From the NCBI GenBank assembly GCA_029817715.1, contig JARUPY010000164.1:1616001-1680000 (forward strand): a stretch of 64,000 nucleotides of DNA. Direction: 5' to 3'. Source of the stretch: Melastoma dodecandrum (lineage: Eukaryota > Streptophyta > Magnoliopsida > Myrtales > Melastomataceae). Numbering within the stretch: the first letter of the stretch is position 1; each line of letters starts with the position of its first letter. Positions 26,329-35,883 of this stretch are shown piece by piece. The position numbers and the translations under genes were made by a program. The notes beneath the pieces are model-generated. The model ran no database searches. It had not been told where the DNA came from and saw only the letters and a program-made list of their open reading frames with translations.

Positions 26329-27810
26329 GATACATAGATAGATGCTAAACCAATTTCAATACATTTCAAGCATTCTCCGAGCAGAGCAAGATTCATTCTG
26401 GAGCAGCAGATAAGATCCATTAATGCAACAACACTATTTTACACATATGAGGGCAGACCAGGAATTTACAATGTCTGCATAATTATAGCAAATTCAAGTC
26501 ATCATTTTAACAACCTAGGACTATCTAGCACGAGATTTCTAGTGTATCCAGTTCATCCCATTACCATATTATGAAACTCTCCATTCTGACATAAAATCAA
26601 GTGAAGCCGATTGATCGCAACATTGACCATCTTCTACGGTATCTCCAACAAACAAACACTCATAACAACCGGTTTAAGAAGAAAACTATGGAAACTCATG
26701 AAATTCTTGGAAACAACAGAACCAAGCACAGCCCAACGTATCCTGTCCCACAGCCAAACAAATCCTGAACTGTGTCTGAACTTTCAGGACATCCTATCAA
26801 TAGGAGTATCATTGCCAAGAAATAGAATCATAACGGTCATAACCCAAATCCACAGGCCTCCTAATACTCTTATGTCATAACAAAAAAAAAATTGAGTGTC
26901 ATCTGAACACCAAAAATAACATAAAAAAAATAATCTCCTGAGGCAGAGGGTACTTATGGAAGTTTGATTAGAGGACTAGGAGTAGAAATGTGATGAAATT
27001 ACATTCCAACATTTTCATGGATAACCAAACAAAGGAATTATTATAGAATGGAATGAATTCCATTTCAATTCACTTATTTTGAAAGAAAAGGGTACTCCCT
27101 TCCCTTATCAATTCTATTTGATGCCCTGATCCTCAAACCAAAGCCACCATCAAAGTGAAATGAGGAGATCATCCATCACAGAACTACTCTGGCCCAAGCA
27201 CTTTCAAATGTTGGGATTCTAACGGAATACATGCATAACAGTGTATATGACTGCGTCCAAGAGATACCTAAATCTTACCAACCGAAACTAACAGATCGGA
27301 CAACGAAAGCTATCAATCCATTTAAAAAAACACAGGCTAAAAATCAAAACTTTACCCGTGCCGAGAAATCAACAACGCAAATCCTCCCAGCCCCAAAAAA
27401 TCTTACCAGCACTTGAACTCAGGCAGCCTCCTAACAAAAGGCCGAAACTCATCGGACCCCCGGGTAGGAAGCGTGGGGCCATCGGTGAGTTCAAGGATCT
27501 CTGGATCGACTTGAGGGGACAAGAACCCGATCAAGAGGTTGAGCATGTAGATTCCGAGGGCGTAGGTGATTACGTAGAAACCCTGGAGGTAATACACGCG
27601 GATGAAGTAAATCGCCGCGATCGCGACGGTGGCTATCCAACGGTTGAGGATTTGGGGAACCGACTTGTCGAGGAAGTGCTGATACCGTACGCCCAGGGTG
27701 TGGGCAACCTGTGGAAGGGACACCGCAGGGGGAGCGGAGGGTGGAGGCGGTGGGTGGGCGACCGCAGCAGTGGATGCGGAGGTATCGGCGTCGGTGCTGG
27801 GGCCCATCAT
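21369..27810 (-). CDS. RER1: RER1 family Golgi-to-ER retrieval receptor
   Basis: Three exons on the minus strand: 27407-27810, 21529-21709 and 21369-21425, 213 residues in all. RER1 is a Golgi membrane protein that returns certain ER membrane proteins through COPI vesicles. Exon 1 has a Pro/Ala-rich start and then [33 protein letters not shown] and [19 protein letters not shown]. Exon 2 reads from Trp135 to FTFGKR, including [16 protein letters not shown] and MIKYKYVPF. Exon 3 is a short polar tail ending in a TGA at 21369-21371. Four membrane segments are expected near 57-73, 76-97, 140-156 and 159-178. All joins are GT-AG and in frame. The frame is open 82 codons upstream of the ATG at 27810, but family length favours this start; a second ATG follows directly. 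Intron 1 is 5.7 kb because of a retroelement insertion. The coding sequence is intact. Confidence 0.93.
21948..21952. repeat. Target-site duplication (left) of the RER1-intron retroelement
   Basis: CCAAT directly precedes the left LTR and is repeated at 25542-25546 after the right LTR, giving a perfect 5-bp duplication as made by LTR-element integrases. Confidence 0.85.
21953..22218 (-). repeat. 3' LTR of the RER1-intron retroelement
   Basis: 266 bp on the plus strand, from TGATGGAATAG to GTGTTGCATCA. It aligns along its length with 25277-25541 and begins TGATGCA in element orientation, directly after the polypurine tract. Confidence 0.88.
22360..23766 (-). pseudogene. Captured Tudor-SN (TSN) fragments
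   Basis: Minus-strand reading from about 23630 gives the first staphylococcal-nuclease domain of plant Tudor-[84 protein letters not shown], then [13 protein letters not shown]. The reading then jumps directly to the later part of the protein: [16 protein letters not shown], the Tudor domain ([34 protein letters not shown]) and YLSELTL with [17 protein letters not shown]. The nuclease domains in between are missing. In-frame stops occur at 23198-23200, 23021-23023 and 23006-23008, with frame changes near 22580. No introns interrupt the matched parts, suggesting an RNA intermediate (inference). Tudor-SN itself is an RNA-binding protein of stress granules and RNA decay; this copy cannot make it. 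Confidence 0.85.
23767..24466. mobile_element. hAT-like insertion nested in the retroelement
   Basis: The element occupies 23775-24458 (684 bp), flanked by the 8-bp duplication AGTTATCA at 23767-23774 and 24459-24466. Its ends are inverted and related: CATAGTTGTTGAAGCGC on the left and, read in reverse complement, CAATATTGTTAAAAGCGC on the right. Both ends are full of GCGC and AGGCGC repeats. The 8-bp duplication and CA...TG ends fit hAT elements. The interior is purine-rich and non-coding. A related GCGC-rich fragment sits at about 29143-29245. Confidence 0.75.
24467..25231 (-). pseudogene. Gypsy gag remnant and gag/protease junction joined to unknown host-like segment
   Basis: In element orientation an ATG near 25231 begins [11 protein letters not shown], a gag-like start, followed by [20 protein letters not shown]. 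Stops follow. The frame at 24459-24783 reads [20 protein letters not shown] and [19 protein letters not shown], resembling the gag-to-protease junction of gypsy elements, though the protease itself is not preserved. Further downstream it reads [20 protein letters not shown], which I do not recognise. When the nested hAT element and one copy of its duplication are ignored, this frame runs on without a stop into the Tudor-SN part. Confidence 0.6.
25277..25541 (-). repeat. 5' LTR of the RER1-intron retroelement
   Basis: 265 bp matching 21953-22218. In element orientation it begins TGATGCATGAG at 25541 and ends CATCA at 25277, two bases before the primer-binding site. CCAAT at 25542-25546 is the second copy of the target-site duplication. 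Confidence 0.88.
26297..26324. repeat. (TA)n microsatellite in RER1 intron 1
   Basis: About 14 TA units, followed by GACAGATACATAGATAGATG. A likely length-variable site inside the intron. Confidence 0.9.
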
Positions 27811-28056
27811 GTTGGTCGCCCTCCCTCGTTGAATTGTCTGACGATTGTTTTTGTGGATGCTTTTCGGGACGTCGTCGTTTCGTTTTGTCTTCAGTGTAGA
27901 AACACGGAGGGACGACACAAGGGTGGGTCGACCCGGTTCACCTTCCGGTCTGGGCAGGTCGGGTCGGGCTTTTGTTAATTGCTTCTTCCTTACGGATGAA
28001 ACGAGGACGCTATATGGGATACACAGTTGAAAACCCAAAAGGAAAAAGAAGGTCAT

Positions 28057-28682
28057 GTAAAAATCTAGCTCTACTGTGCAGAGTAAGCTAATCCTGATGG
28101 CAGATTAGCAATTGTGCTGCCCCCTTTGAGGCAGAACAATGGCAGTGCAAGAAGCATTTCTTACCGACAGCAGAGGTACCCGAGAAAGATGAGGAGAATG
28201 TCTTCTTGGACAGTAAAGGTCCAAAACCACATAAGGTGAAGAAGCTATGCATGGTGACGACGACCATGGGCTTCATGGAGTAGTCTGCTCCTGATTCTAG
28301 TATGCCATCCACTAATCAGACAGTATTTGGCCGAAAGAACAGAGCAGGTGTTCCTCAGTGGTTATACAAGTGTTCCGGCCCATGTTCACCATCGCAAAGC
28401 CATTGGGGATGTTAGCAACAAACCTACCTCTGACCTCACAAAAACCACTTATGGGGAGATCAGTGACTTCAAGGTTATCGCAGCCATGCTTTGGTGTTCA
28501 CGTTCAGCGACAAAGATGACCTCAAAAGCAACGTGGAGTTGATTGTACAGGAAAAATGCTCAGCGCACGTCAAAATAACGTGAAGTTATAACCTCAATTC
28601 ACCCCCACTAGACATTAATTGTAATAACCTGCTACCGGCCTCTCCCTAACAATTTAATCATGCAATCAAAGAAATATATCCA
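28057..28682. other. Spacer between RER1 and the SDN-like locus
   Basis: The part near 28057 should hold the RER1 promoter. Short frames on both strands (28088-28312 minus, 28327-28542 plus) do not match any family I recognise. The stretch is less AT-rich than normal spacer and could be an old coding relic, but I cannot name it. Confidence 0.4.
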
Positions 28683-29142
28683 TCATGCATTCGATTTTTT
28701 AGCCTTCAGAAGACCCGGCTTTACTTCCTTGGTTTCTTCAACGTCGTCTGAGTGATCTTGGCACCTTCCTCGCAACAGAAGATCCTTTTCGCTCAGCCTC
28801 TCAAACTCTTCTAAGTAACCCTGGCATAAATGTGCGGCAACCATCCTGTTATCAGCAATTTCCATCTTTTTAGGCTTGTTATTTCTTCCGTCATCATCCT
28901 CTCCCCAGCTATTTTCTTGGCAGAAGACTGGTTGTTTGTCCAGTCGCCAAATGTTTGCCGGAACATAAACTAACGCGGGCACCAGTTTTCGGCAGAAATT
29001 TAATAACTTTCTGGGTCTATCCTGACGGGTTCTGCAAGAAGACGAGATAAAACAAAAATTTGTCTTAATCCACGTGCAATGAAATCACATACAATTAAAA
29101 ATGGGTACTTGTAGCCTAGGTACCTTTTCTACCATTCCTTCC

Positions 29143-29245
29143 AGTGTTATTAAATGCGCTTGCCTCGCTCGCCTAGGCGATGAGGCGAGGCGAAGCCTAC
29201 TGCCTCAAATGCGCCAAGGCGAGGCGCAAACAGTGAGGCGCTTTC
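29143..29245. mobile_element. GCGC-rich hAT-type terminal fragment
   Basis: CAGTGTTATTAAATGCGC begins a stretch dense in GCGAGGCG and AGGCGC repeats, similar to the ends of the hAT-like element at 23775-24458. No matching right end is seen, so this is a truncated copy or solo end. Confidence 0.4.
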
Positions 29246-29455
29246 TTCCATGCATCTAAAGATGGCAAATGACAAGTACATTTTCCCAGTCACTTTCTTA
29301 CTTTGCTGCAGTAAAATTAGCAACCAAGTTCATGGCACAGTATACACAGACAAAGAAAATAAGTAAAGTTTGCTATTAAAAACAGTATGACGCTTTTCAG
29401 AAAAATAAAATAGTCATCCTAAAACTTATGATGACAGATACAGAAACACAAAATC

Positions 29456-29641
29456 CATCTAGCCAGTGGTAGAGCCAGGGGGACCGGAAATAGTCATGGC
29501 CCCCCTGGATTTTACAAATTGTTAAATTTTGGCTTAAACTTTTTTTACCTTTTAAATTGTTTTCCTTCAAAATTTTATGTAATTTTAATTTGGCCAATTT
29601 TCCCCCGTAGATAAATGTTCTGGCTTACCACTGCGTCTAGC
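29456..29641. mobile_element. 170-bp hAT-type MITE
   Basis: The element 29464-29633 has inverted ends CAGTGGTAGAGCCAG and (reverse complement of the right end) CAGTGGTAAGCCAG. It is flanked by an 8-bp duplication with one mismatch, CATCTAGC (29456-29463) and CGTCTAGC (29634-29641). The interior is T-rich and non-coding. It sits where the RRM-like region of the SDN locus should be. Confidence 0.72.
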
Positions 29642-31894
29642 TTGCCCTGAGAGCTAAACCCATTTCCCAAAAAAAAAACATTCAAGAACTTATGATAGCA
29701 GTCAGGCACTCTCAGGTCTGATCTTCGTTTCCACCTGGTAATTTCCTGGAATTGCTCAGTGCAGTTCAGCTGTCATCACACTTGAAGGGATCCAATGAAG
29801 AAGCAGCTTTGCCGTTTTAGGATCGGGTAATTTCTAAATCACGAACAGCACTATAAAATTGCTACCAAACATCAATGACAACAATGAGCAGAACAACAGT
29901 GGCAACGAAGAAAAGAAAAATTAGTCTCATTTCATTGGGAACATTGGATAGCTCCGTGCTCACACCATGATCAATAGCAGCCACTACTAGCTTCATAACT
30001 GCCATGGCATCATCCAAACAATTATGTGGTGCACCCTCCTTCCTAAGTTCATAGTCCAAAACAAACTGCCACAAAATATTAAACAATGAGAGACCAACAC
30101 AAAGATAGCATGATCACGAGCTACACTTGCACTGGCAGTCGGCGCGATCAAAACTACCAGATAACTCATAAAGTAAAAATGCAAACAGAAAAATATGTGA
30201 TGCAACAGCATGCTTTGTCTACTAAAGTTTAGAAAAGCTATTATGCAGATTCAGCTAACAGGACTAGGGAAATGACAAAATATGTTTAGTTTATGAAAAA
30301 ACTTGCCTTGCACAGAGAAGCAAGTGGATCGAATTGTCAGCATTCTTGAAGATGTATGAGCTATCAATTGTACTAGCATAATCAAACTTGAGCACTGCAC
30401 AAAATTCACAGGTAAGCTTATCACCGTTACTAATTATGCAATAAAAAAATCGTGGGATATGAGCTTATTTACCCTTTAAGTCGTTACTCAGAGCATGCCC
30501 AACCAATATAGCCCCGTGCAATAAAAGATTCTTCATAGTTTTCTGAGAAAGAGACCAACCATCATTGACTAGAGATGCGTTAAACCAGTTCTTCCAAAGC
30601 TTAAAGGCTACTTCATTTTAAATTACCTGTACCTCTGCCAACGTGCAGTCAACTCCTACCAAATCTTCTGCTGAAATGCCAGTGATGGTAGTTCGGTAAT
30701 CTAAAACTGCTTTACCCGAAGTTATTAGCATATCCAGTTTGACCTGCATCATCCATTGCCCAATCACAACTATCCCAGGCTTATATATATGTATGAAAAC
30801 AAAAAAATGAAGCACAGCTCATACAGACATCTGCCAACTGGCCTAGGAGGCTTCAACAGCTGAATCAGATTAGCTTCGCCAAAAGAATGAATACCTCAAA
30901 CAAGTGATCCACAACACACTTTAACACACTCATCAGTTCCATCATCACATAGAACCATCTCACAGTCAATAGCCAACAAGTCAGTTGAGGTCAGATTTTT
31001 GGACCACTGATAAAGCTCAGTTACCACCCATTCCTGTTCAAAGTAAAAGAAGGGAAACAATAACTCAAAGAGCTAAACCAATAAACTATACTGCATCCGT
31101 ATAAAGTCACACGACATGATGATGGTGCAACTAAACTAGATTTAAGATCCCGGTCAGACAAATAAAAATAGTTTGAAGAGGTGTGACCAACCTGATCGGA
31201 TGAACGGAAGGAATACTTCATAGAGACTAGGGTACAATGGATGCTCAAGGGTCAGACGAGTTAGTCTCTGCACTACCATTATGACAACCATCTATAGCGA
31301 AGACCTTAAATGGCACAATAATCCAACTTCAACACAAAAATGTAAGCAATTGGCATAAGCTAAAGAGAAGACCCATTCCAGCAGCGCTTCTTTCAAGAAT
31401 CTCCACAAATGATGGCAGAACATATTCATACATAGAGGATCTTCCAGTGAATTTATACTAACTACATAATTCTTTAAAAAGACTCAAATTTTAAAGAAGA
31501 AATAACTCGCAAGTTAACAAGAAACAAGTACAGGAAATGAATGAGTGGCCAAAGGAATTCATGATTCGAATCAGCCACAATATTGATGAGAAGGTAATGA
31601 AACCATATACTTGCATTGGAGACTCGTTGTTTACGAGTTCCTCCGCGAACTGCTTCACTTGGGACCTATTCTGATGTCATTGTAAAACTCTATTGAGCAA
31701 CCGCGACATAAATAAGGGACCCCATCATAAGTTTGAGTGACTCTGACGGAAAAGAAGACACTACTCAAGAAAGAAACAGGGACATCCTTGGAACTCTTTG
31801 ATGGATCACTCACACGATCTCCCCAGCGCTTGTCATGGACGTTTAAGTTAAGAAATCCTTCCAGTTCCTTTTCTTTCCCCAAAAAAAAAAAAGA

Positions 31895-33046
31895 AATCCG
31901 TTATCAAAAAATCCATTTCACGGAATATCAGACCAAATAATCTTCAATCAGCCGCCTGTAAACCCTATACTCACAAAAATAGGCCTAATTCCGCTTATTT
32001 AAGGAATTAAATAGAAACAGAACAGAAATTCCTCTCAACAACCCACCACCCTAAACAACACCTTGTTCCAAAAGTCAACTCAAATTCAGTTAACCCAGCG
32101 CAAGGAATGCTTTACCAGAAATCTGACCGTTGGAAAAAGCAATCATACCGCAGTCTGAAGCACCTTATACACATGATCGCGCCAAATCCGACGGCGACAA
32201 TAATCTTTCGAATTCGCAAAACAAGAGAAGGGAATTGGAAACACCTGATGGTCGGTGGCCATTTTAACAGTCCTTCCATCTCCAGAGCTTCGCGCCTTCC
32301 GACCGCAAGGAGACGAAGGGGGAGGTCTTAACGTCGCCGGACGCCGTCCGAAGGCGTGAGCCGTTGTCTGTCGTGTCCGATCCGGCCCCGAAAGAACCGG
32401 GCCGGTCCCACATTTGCCGGTCGAGAAAATTACGCTAGAGTTTTTATGTGAAATTAATAAATTGATATGACTTTAAATTAAGGATAAGAGTGGGATATAT
32501 CTCGTGTAAGAAAATGATGGACCTCAATTAATGTCTCTTGATCGATCATTAGAAATAGAAATTAAGGCATCACTTAAAATAGATATCGCATTCAGTACTG
32601 GCTAAATTTGTTAACGACCTTTTACGTTCTTAGATTTATGAAAATGGAGTGGATGAATCAATCATTCTTTAAATATCTTAGTGGACGACTTCAAGATATC
32701 AGAAAATATATTCCCTAAATAATATATCAATATGTATAAAATTGTTATTCACTTCAAAAGAATAAATCAGGCAACGGGGGTGATGAAATTGAAATGATAA
32801 TAATGAATAATCATAAAAAAGGAAACACATTGGAATATCTCACTTCAGAAGAGGGTTTTAATTAATGATGATTTGATTATATTTTCCCCCAAGAAATCTG
32901 AATCGTACATTTGGCGGATCTGAAATGTCGAAATATTATGTTTCCGTTTTCTTCGTGTAATATCGTCACAAACTATATATATGTTTTAAAGACGAGTTCC
33001 CTCCTCTTTCACAACCGTTCTCCACCTTTGCATTACTCATCAATCC
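31895..33046. other. Spacer between SDN-like locus and B3 gene
   Basis: No coding sequence is recognised. The SDN start region should lie near 31900-32330, but no matching N-terminus was found. The right half is AT-rich and ends in the B3 gene promoter, with TATA box CTATATATATG at 32973-32983. Confidence 0.5.
32973..32983 (+). promoter_or_regulatory. TATA box of the B3 gene
   Basis: CTATATATATG lies 74 bases before the ATG at 33047, a typical spacing for a plant core promoter with a short leader. Confidence 0.55.
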
Positions 33047-33790
33047 ATGACGAGTCCCCGCTTCGATCCCTCCAAGATTGTCCCAGCCACGGAGAACTGC
33101 ATGGAGTTTGGGCCCAAGAAGCTGGAGGAATCCGACCCTGAAGTTCTTGCGGCGGCTGCCGTGCTCTTTGGCCTTCAGTTCTTGGAGAGCAGGAAAGCGA
33201 GCCTGTGCGAATTGTGCCCACCTGAGCCTAAGAAGAAGCGCCCCCGGATGACGACGAGGAAAGAGAGTGTTGAAGCCCTGAACCGTTCCATCAAGAATCA
33301 GAGGAAACGCAAGTTTAGGGACTCTTCCGGCATGATTCTTGACGAGGAGTGCGGGATGCCGGTAGGGGAAGTTCCGGGGTGGTTGGAAGCGATGGTCCGG
33401 GAGTTAGGTGGATCTGAAGTGCGTCTGGTGGTGCAGAAGAAGCTCTTCGAGAGCGATGTCACGAGCGGACAGAGCAGGTTCTCAATTCCGATGGGGAAGA
33501 TCGTGCAAAGGTTCCTCACGGGAGGAGAGTCGGCATTGCTCGACAACGGGCACAAGATTGAGGTATCTCTTATCCAGCCCTGCGGCAAGACCAGCGAGCT
33601 ACTCCTGGGGAAATGGCGACTGACCAGCTCGAGTTCGTATGTGCTGACAAAGAACTGGACGTCGGTTTGGAAGGAACCAAGAAACTGTCTGGAAAAGGGC
33701 ATGGAGGTCCAACTGTGGTCATACCGGATCAAAGGGAAGCTCTGTTTCTGGTTGGTTAATATGTCCGCGACTGATGACAATTCGGTTTGA
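33047..33790 (+). CDS. B3 domain transcription factor, DUF313 subgroup
   Basis: A single-exon gene of 247 residues. The C-terminal B3 domain (about 110-238) is of the DUF313 (B3_2) type: PGWLEAMVRELGGSEVRLVV, QKKLFESDV, RFSIPMGKIV, SYVLTKNW and VQLWSYRIKGKLCFWLV. B3 folds bind DNA in the major groove, so a nuclear transcriptional role is expected; target sites of this subgroup are not established. Basic patches PKKKRPR (61-67) and KNQRKRK (83-89) are likely nuclear-localisation signals. The N-terminal region has a Leu/Ala-rich stretch (EVLAAAAVLFGLQFLE) of unknown role. The ATG is the first in frame after the TATA box, and the length is normal for the subgroup. The frame is intact. Confidence 0.9.
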   Translation: MTSPRFDPSKIVPATENCMEFGPKKLEESDPEVLAAAAVLFGLQFLESRKASLCELCPPEPKKKRPRMTTRKESVEALNRSIKNQRKRKFRDSSGMILDEECGMPVGEVPGWLEAMVRELGGSEVRLVVQKKLFESDVTSGQSRFSIPMGKIVQRFLTGGESALLDNGHKIEVSLIQPCGKTSELLLGKWRLTSSSSYVLTKNWTSVWKEPRNCLEKGMEVQLWSYRIKGKLCFWLVNMSATDDNSV

Positions 33791-34301
33791 GGATCTCCTG
33801 TTGCAAGTATAGCACCATCGATCTACAGACTTCTCTGTTTCAATGTCCAGGATAGAACTTTACGACCAGGGCGGAGATGTACTTAGGATTTTGATGAAAT
33901 ATATCAATTGATTCTTTTTTTTTTTTTTTGTCGAACATTTGGAACTCCATTACTTCTTGGTTTAAGGTTTCTTTATGTGGACCTCAAACATCACGAGGAT
34001 ATAGTTTGGTTGATTTCATGTGTGCCATCTGTAAATCCCATTCCGATTAAAATTGTAAGGAGAACATGGATAAATGGGCCCCGTTAGGCCACATGGCCCA
34101 TTTAGTTTCTTGGCTAACTAAGCCCATCGCATTCTTCTTACGTTGTCTCCGTGCGAACAAAGCTGCATTGTGGTGTCTTTCTACAGGAGTCATTGGTTTC
34201 TCGGCTTAATCGAAATCAAATTAAAATGCCCGAATACGTGCGACTTATGAGTGATTTTTTTTTGTCTGAAACGATTAAGACAGAACATAACTCTTGTGAA
34301 A

Positions 34302-35621
34302 GGATTGGGACGGAAGCGGCTATTCAAAAAATATTTTAAAATTAGTCATAATGTACAAAAAAATCATCCTAAATTAGTCATAAAAATAAATACCTTTTAC
34401 ACATTTTCGATTTTTTTAGTACACTATTATACAAGAACGTAAAAAAAGTTATTGTAATCGTTTTGTAAATTACGAAACAGTGAAATTTACCAAATATTGT
34501 TTAGTAATCACCATATGGGTTTAGTACTTTATGAGAGAATGAACAGTAATTGGCTTAGTACATTTGTACAATATTTTACGATACGATTTGCTAAATTTAT
34601 TAGTAATTTATTTTACGGTACAATATGATTTACTAAAACTTTTAGTATTCTAGAGTACTGATGTATTAAAAATTATAGTAGTTTACTAGGATTTTTTAGT
34701 AATTTAGATTGTACAATTCGATTTACTAATTTTTTTAGTATATGTACAATACGATATAATACGATTTACTAAATAGTAAAATGTATAAAAAACTGTTAGT
34801 ATCGGCCCAACGAGCTTAGTAATTGGCGAGAGGAATGAACAGTGATGGGCTTGTACATTGTACAATTCTGTACACTACGATTACTAAAAATATTAGTAAT
34901 TTATGATATGATACCATATGATTTACTATATTTTTTAGTATTCTACAGTACAGATGCACAAAAATTTTTAGTAATTTACGATACGGTACGATACAATTTA
35001 CTAAATTCTTTTGTACATTTAATAGAAGATATTAAGAATCTTAGTAAACACTAAAAATTTTCCTACATCGGTAATGTAGAATACTAAAAAATTTAGTAAA
35101 TCGTATTGTATCGTATCATAAATTACTAATATTTTTAGTAAAATGTATTGTATAGTATTGTACAAATGTACTAGCCCATCATTGTTCATTCGTGTCACAA
35201 ATTGCTAAGCCCATTAGATCGTTACTAACAGTTTTTTAGTACATTTTACTATTTAGTAAATCGTATTGTATCGTATTATATATGTACTAAAAAAATAGTA
35301 AATCGTATTGTACAAAATAGTAAATTACTAAAAAAATCCTAATAAACTACTAAATGTAAATATATTGTACAGTATTGTACAAATGCACTAGCCCATCACC
35401 ATTCATTCTTCTCATAAATTACTAAGCCCATCGGATCATGTAAATATTACTATCATGTACTTTACTAATACATTACAATATAACTTTTGTATAAATAGTG
35501 TACTAAAAAGATCAAAACCAAATTGTTGTTACGACTAATTTAGGATAATTTTAAAAAACATTTATACCTACGGACTTATCGTCCCGTGCATACGGAAGAA
35601 TAGCCACTTCCGGATTGGGAC
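34302..35621. mobile_element. 1.3-kb foldback element with terminal inverted repeats
   Basis: The element 34312-35611 is flanked by a 10-bp direct repeat, GGATTGGGAC (34302-34311 and 35612-35621). Ends are inverted: GGAAGCGGCTATTC on the left and GAATAGCCACTTCC on the right. The inverted homology runs on inward for several hundred bases. Left-arm motifs such as ATCCTAAATTAGTC and TTTTTTAGTACACTATTATAC recur inverted on the right, and the whole nearly folds into one hairpin with its centre near 35040. The arms contain many degenerate repeats of TTACTAAA and TTTAGTA with GATACGAT. There are no coding frames. The 9-10 bp duplication suggests a Mutator-type non-autonomous element. Confidence 0.8.
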
Positions 35622-35883
35622 CCAAAAAGGGAAAGGGCAGAAAAGGTAAGTCAGTGGTGTCGTCATATTGCAAGAAAGAATAGGCAAACCTTTCACTTCA
35701 CTCACCCACCCTCTTCATTTCTCATGACACCAAAACCTCCAACCCATCGCCCAAAAAAACAACACGAGTTAAATTAAACTATATGAGATAATACAGCATC
35801 ATCAGCAACAACAACAAACTAACTAAAATAACTAAGGTTTAAAAAAAAAACAGAAAGAAAGAAAAAGGAGGCACATCAAGTTA

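Larger units (their letters stand above)
28683..31890 (-). pseudogene. SDN-like small RNA degrading nuclease (DEDDh exoribonuclease), probably broken
   Basis: Exon-like blocks on the minus strand follow the order of plant SDN proteins, 3'-5' exonucleases that trim small RNAs. 31736-31876: DKRWGDRVSDPSKSSKDVPV. 31611-31700: FAEELVNNESPMQ. 31192-31267: RLTRLTLEHPLYP. 30895-31033: EWVVTEL and LLAIDCEMVLCDDGT (first Asp and Glu). 30627-30743: DYRTTITGISAEDL. 30473-30542: GAILVGHALSNDLK (second Asp). 30307-30394: FDYASTIDSSYIFK. About 29940-30065: YELRKEGAPHNCLDDAMAVM (catalytic His and last Asp). 28683-29026: a coiled-coil tail. All DEDDh residues are present. Lesions: TGA where Cys is expected near 31660, a 2-bp loss in a GT run near 30920, no good match for the RRM-like region, and two transposon insertions there. 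Splice sites around the blocks are mostly GT-AG. A working variant isoform is not excluded. Confidence 0.65.

Noticed and set aside
27358..27978. 206-codon plus-strand frame
   Set aside because: It is the mirror of RER1 exon 1, which is clearly coding on the minus strand.
28088..28542. Possible gene between RER1 and the SDN-like locus
   Set aside because: Composition is somewhat coding-like, but the frames are short on both strands and match no family I recognise.
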